Positions 5,267 to 5,873 of a DNA stretch of 5,873 nucleotides are shown piece after piece (position 1 is the first letter of the stretch; the number at the start of each line of letters is the position of its first letter). The notes under the pieces are model-generated. The model saw only the letters and a list, made by a program, of their open reading frames with translations. It was not told the DNA's origin and did not search any database. Origin of the DNA: Gammaproteobacteria bacterium. GTDB lineage: Bacteria > Pseudomonadota > Gammaproteobacteria > SZUA-229. The stretch lies in NCBI GenBank assembly GCA_016191795.1, contig JACPVK010000033.1, positions 1-5,873 on the forward strand. The letters are read 5' to 3'. The position numbers and the translations under genes were made by a program.

Positions 5267-5873
5267 GTTTTATTCCTGTCTTCTGTCTTCTTTATAGTTG
5301 ATTCTTCCAGACAGGCGCTAACAGCGCGCACCAGACTGGTTTCATCGGTACGTGATTTGACGAAAGCGGCTGCGACCTGTCCACGAATGTCATCATCCAG
5401 ATCCTGTGCTGAAAACACCAGTATCGGGATAGGTGGATCCATGGCATGTATCTGTGGGAGTAAGTCCAGCCCTGAACCGTCTGGCAGGCCTATATCCAGA
5501 ATCACCAGCGAATAATCACTGTTACTCAGTCGTTCCCGCGCCACCGACAGCGATGTCGCTAAATCGATATCTGCCACGCCTTCGAGCATGGTGGCAACAA
5601 TGCGGGCAATGTCCGGATCATCTTCGACATGCAGTACGCGTCGTCCTTTACGGGGGCCATTTTTGACGGCATGCGATACCGCCTTGAGTAAACGCTGTTC
5701 ATCGATGGGTTTTTCCAGCCAGTCCAGCACCGACACGGCCACACTGCCCAGTTGTTGTTGGCCGCTTTTAGCGATGGCCGAGACCACCACGACCGGCAGT
5801 GAGGCGGTAGCCGGGTGACGGCGCAATTCACGCAGAAAACTGATACCGCTTTCACCCGGCAAATTCAGATCCA
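5263..5873 (-). CDS. tandem-receiver protein, C-terminal part; likely hybrid sensor kinase tail
   Basis: The frame is open to the right edge, so the N-terminus is missing; a TTG at 5862 is in frame but falls inside a receiver domain and is not the start. Counting the first complete codon as residue 1, the visible 202 residues begin exactly at the phospho-acceptor of receiver A (D1, DLNLPGESG), followed by its Ser (VVVVSA) and Lys (WLEKPID, K54). Receiver B follows at about 78-190 with E83/D84/D85 (HVEDDPD), acceptor D126 (VILDIGLPDGSG), S154 (VFSAQ) and K172. In receiver B that Lys is followed by Ser (VKSRTD) rather than the usual Pro. A short charged tail (ESTIKKTEDRNKT) ends the protein. 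Receivers with LHVEDDPDI and LDIGLPDGSG in tandem are common at the C-terminus of hybrid histidine kinases, but kinase domains are outside the window, so a pure tandem-REC regulator is also possible. It overlaps the next gene by 4 nt. Confidence 0.88.
   Translation of the reverse strand, partial: DLNLPGESGISFLRELRRHPATASLPVVVVSAIAKSGQQQLGSVAVSVLDWLEKPIDEQRLLKAVSHAVKNGPRKGRRVLHVEDDPDIARIVATMLEGVADIDLATSLSVARERLSNSDYSLVILDIGLPDGSGLDLLPQIHAMDPPIPILVFSAQDLDDDIRGQVAAAFVKSRTDETSLVRAVSACLEESTIKKTEDRNKT
5272..5277 (-). promoter_or_regulatory. ribosome binding site for the CheY-like gene
   Basis: AGGAAT on the minus strand, with AGGA ending 7 nt before ATG 5266. It lies within the last codons of the upstream gene and supports this start despite the 4-nt overlap. 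Confidence 0.6.

Overview
The window looks like a chromosomal segment of a gammaproteobacterium of moderate GC. The main evidence is the N-terminus of RluC at the left edge, which matches the gammaproteobacterial S4 domain plus pseudouridine synthase layout closely. The rest is a two-component / cyclic-di-GMP signalling cluster typical of environmental Proteobacteria. I cannot name a genus. Every gene I can support is on the minus strand, so the window reads right to left.

Right to left: (i) 5263-5873 is the C-terminal part of a multi-receiver protein, with one cut REC domain and one complete REC domain, probably the tail of a hybrid sensor kinase. (ii) 4877-5266 is a stand-alone CheY-like receiver whose ATG overlaps the previous stop by 4 nt. 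(iii) 3223-4884 is an HPt-REC-REC-GGDEF protein with an intact diguanylate cyclase site, starting 8 nt inside gene ii. (iv) 750-3206 is a REC-PAS-PAS-GGDEF-EAL protein whose EAL (c-di-GMP phosphodiesterase) site is intact but whose GGDEF site has lost key residues; it starts 16 nt after gene iii. (v) 346-749 is a noncoding stretch of about 400 bp holding three unrelated families of inverted-repeat hairpins (REP/BIME-like). (vi) 1-345 is the start of rluC, cut by the window edge.

Genes i-iv are packed like one operon. Together they carry six REC domains (one of them cut by the edge) and one HPt domain. Read as a system, this is a phosphorelay in which a sensor outside or at the right edge could pass phosphate through receivers and the HPt to two opposing outputs: c-di-GMP synthesis (gene iii) and c-di-GMP breakdown (gene iv). 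The domain content and catalytic residues are read directly from the sequence; the wiring is inference. The families are all known. The least ordinary points are the pairing of opposing enzymes in one phosphorelay operon, the GGDEF domain that has lost catalytic residues but kept its RxxD motif, a His/Glu tandem repeat inside that domain, and the dense cluster of hairpin repeats between the operon and rluC.
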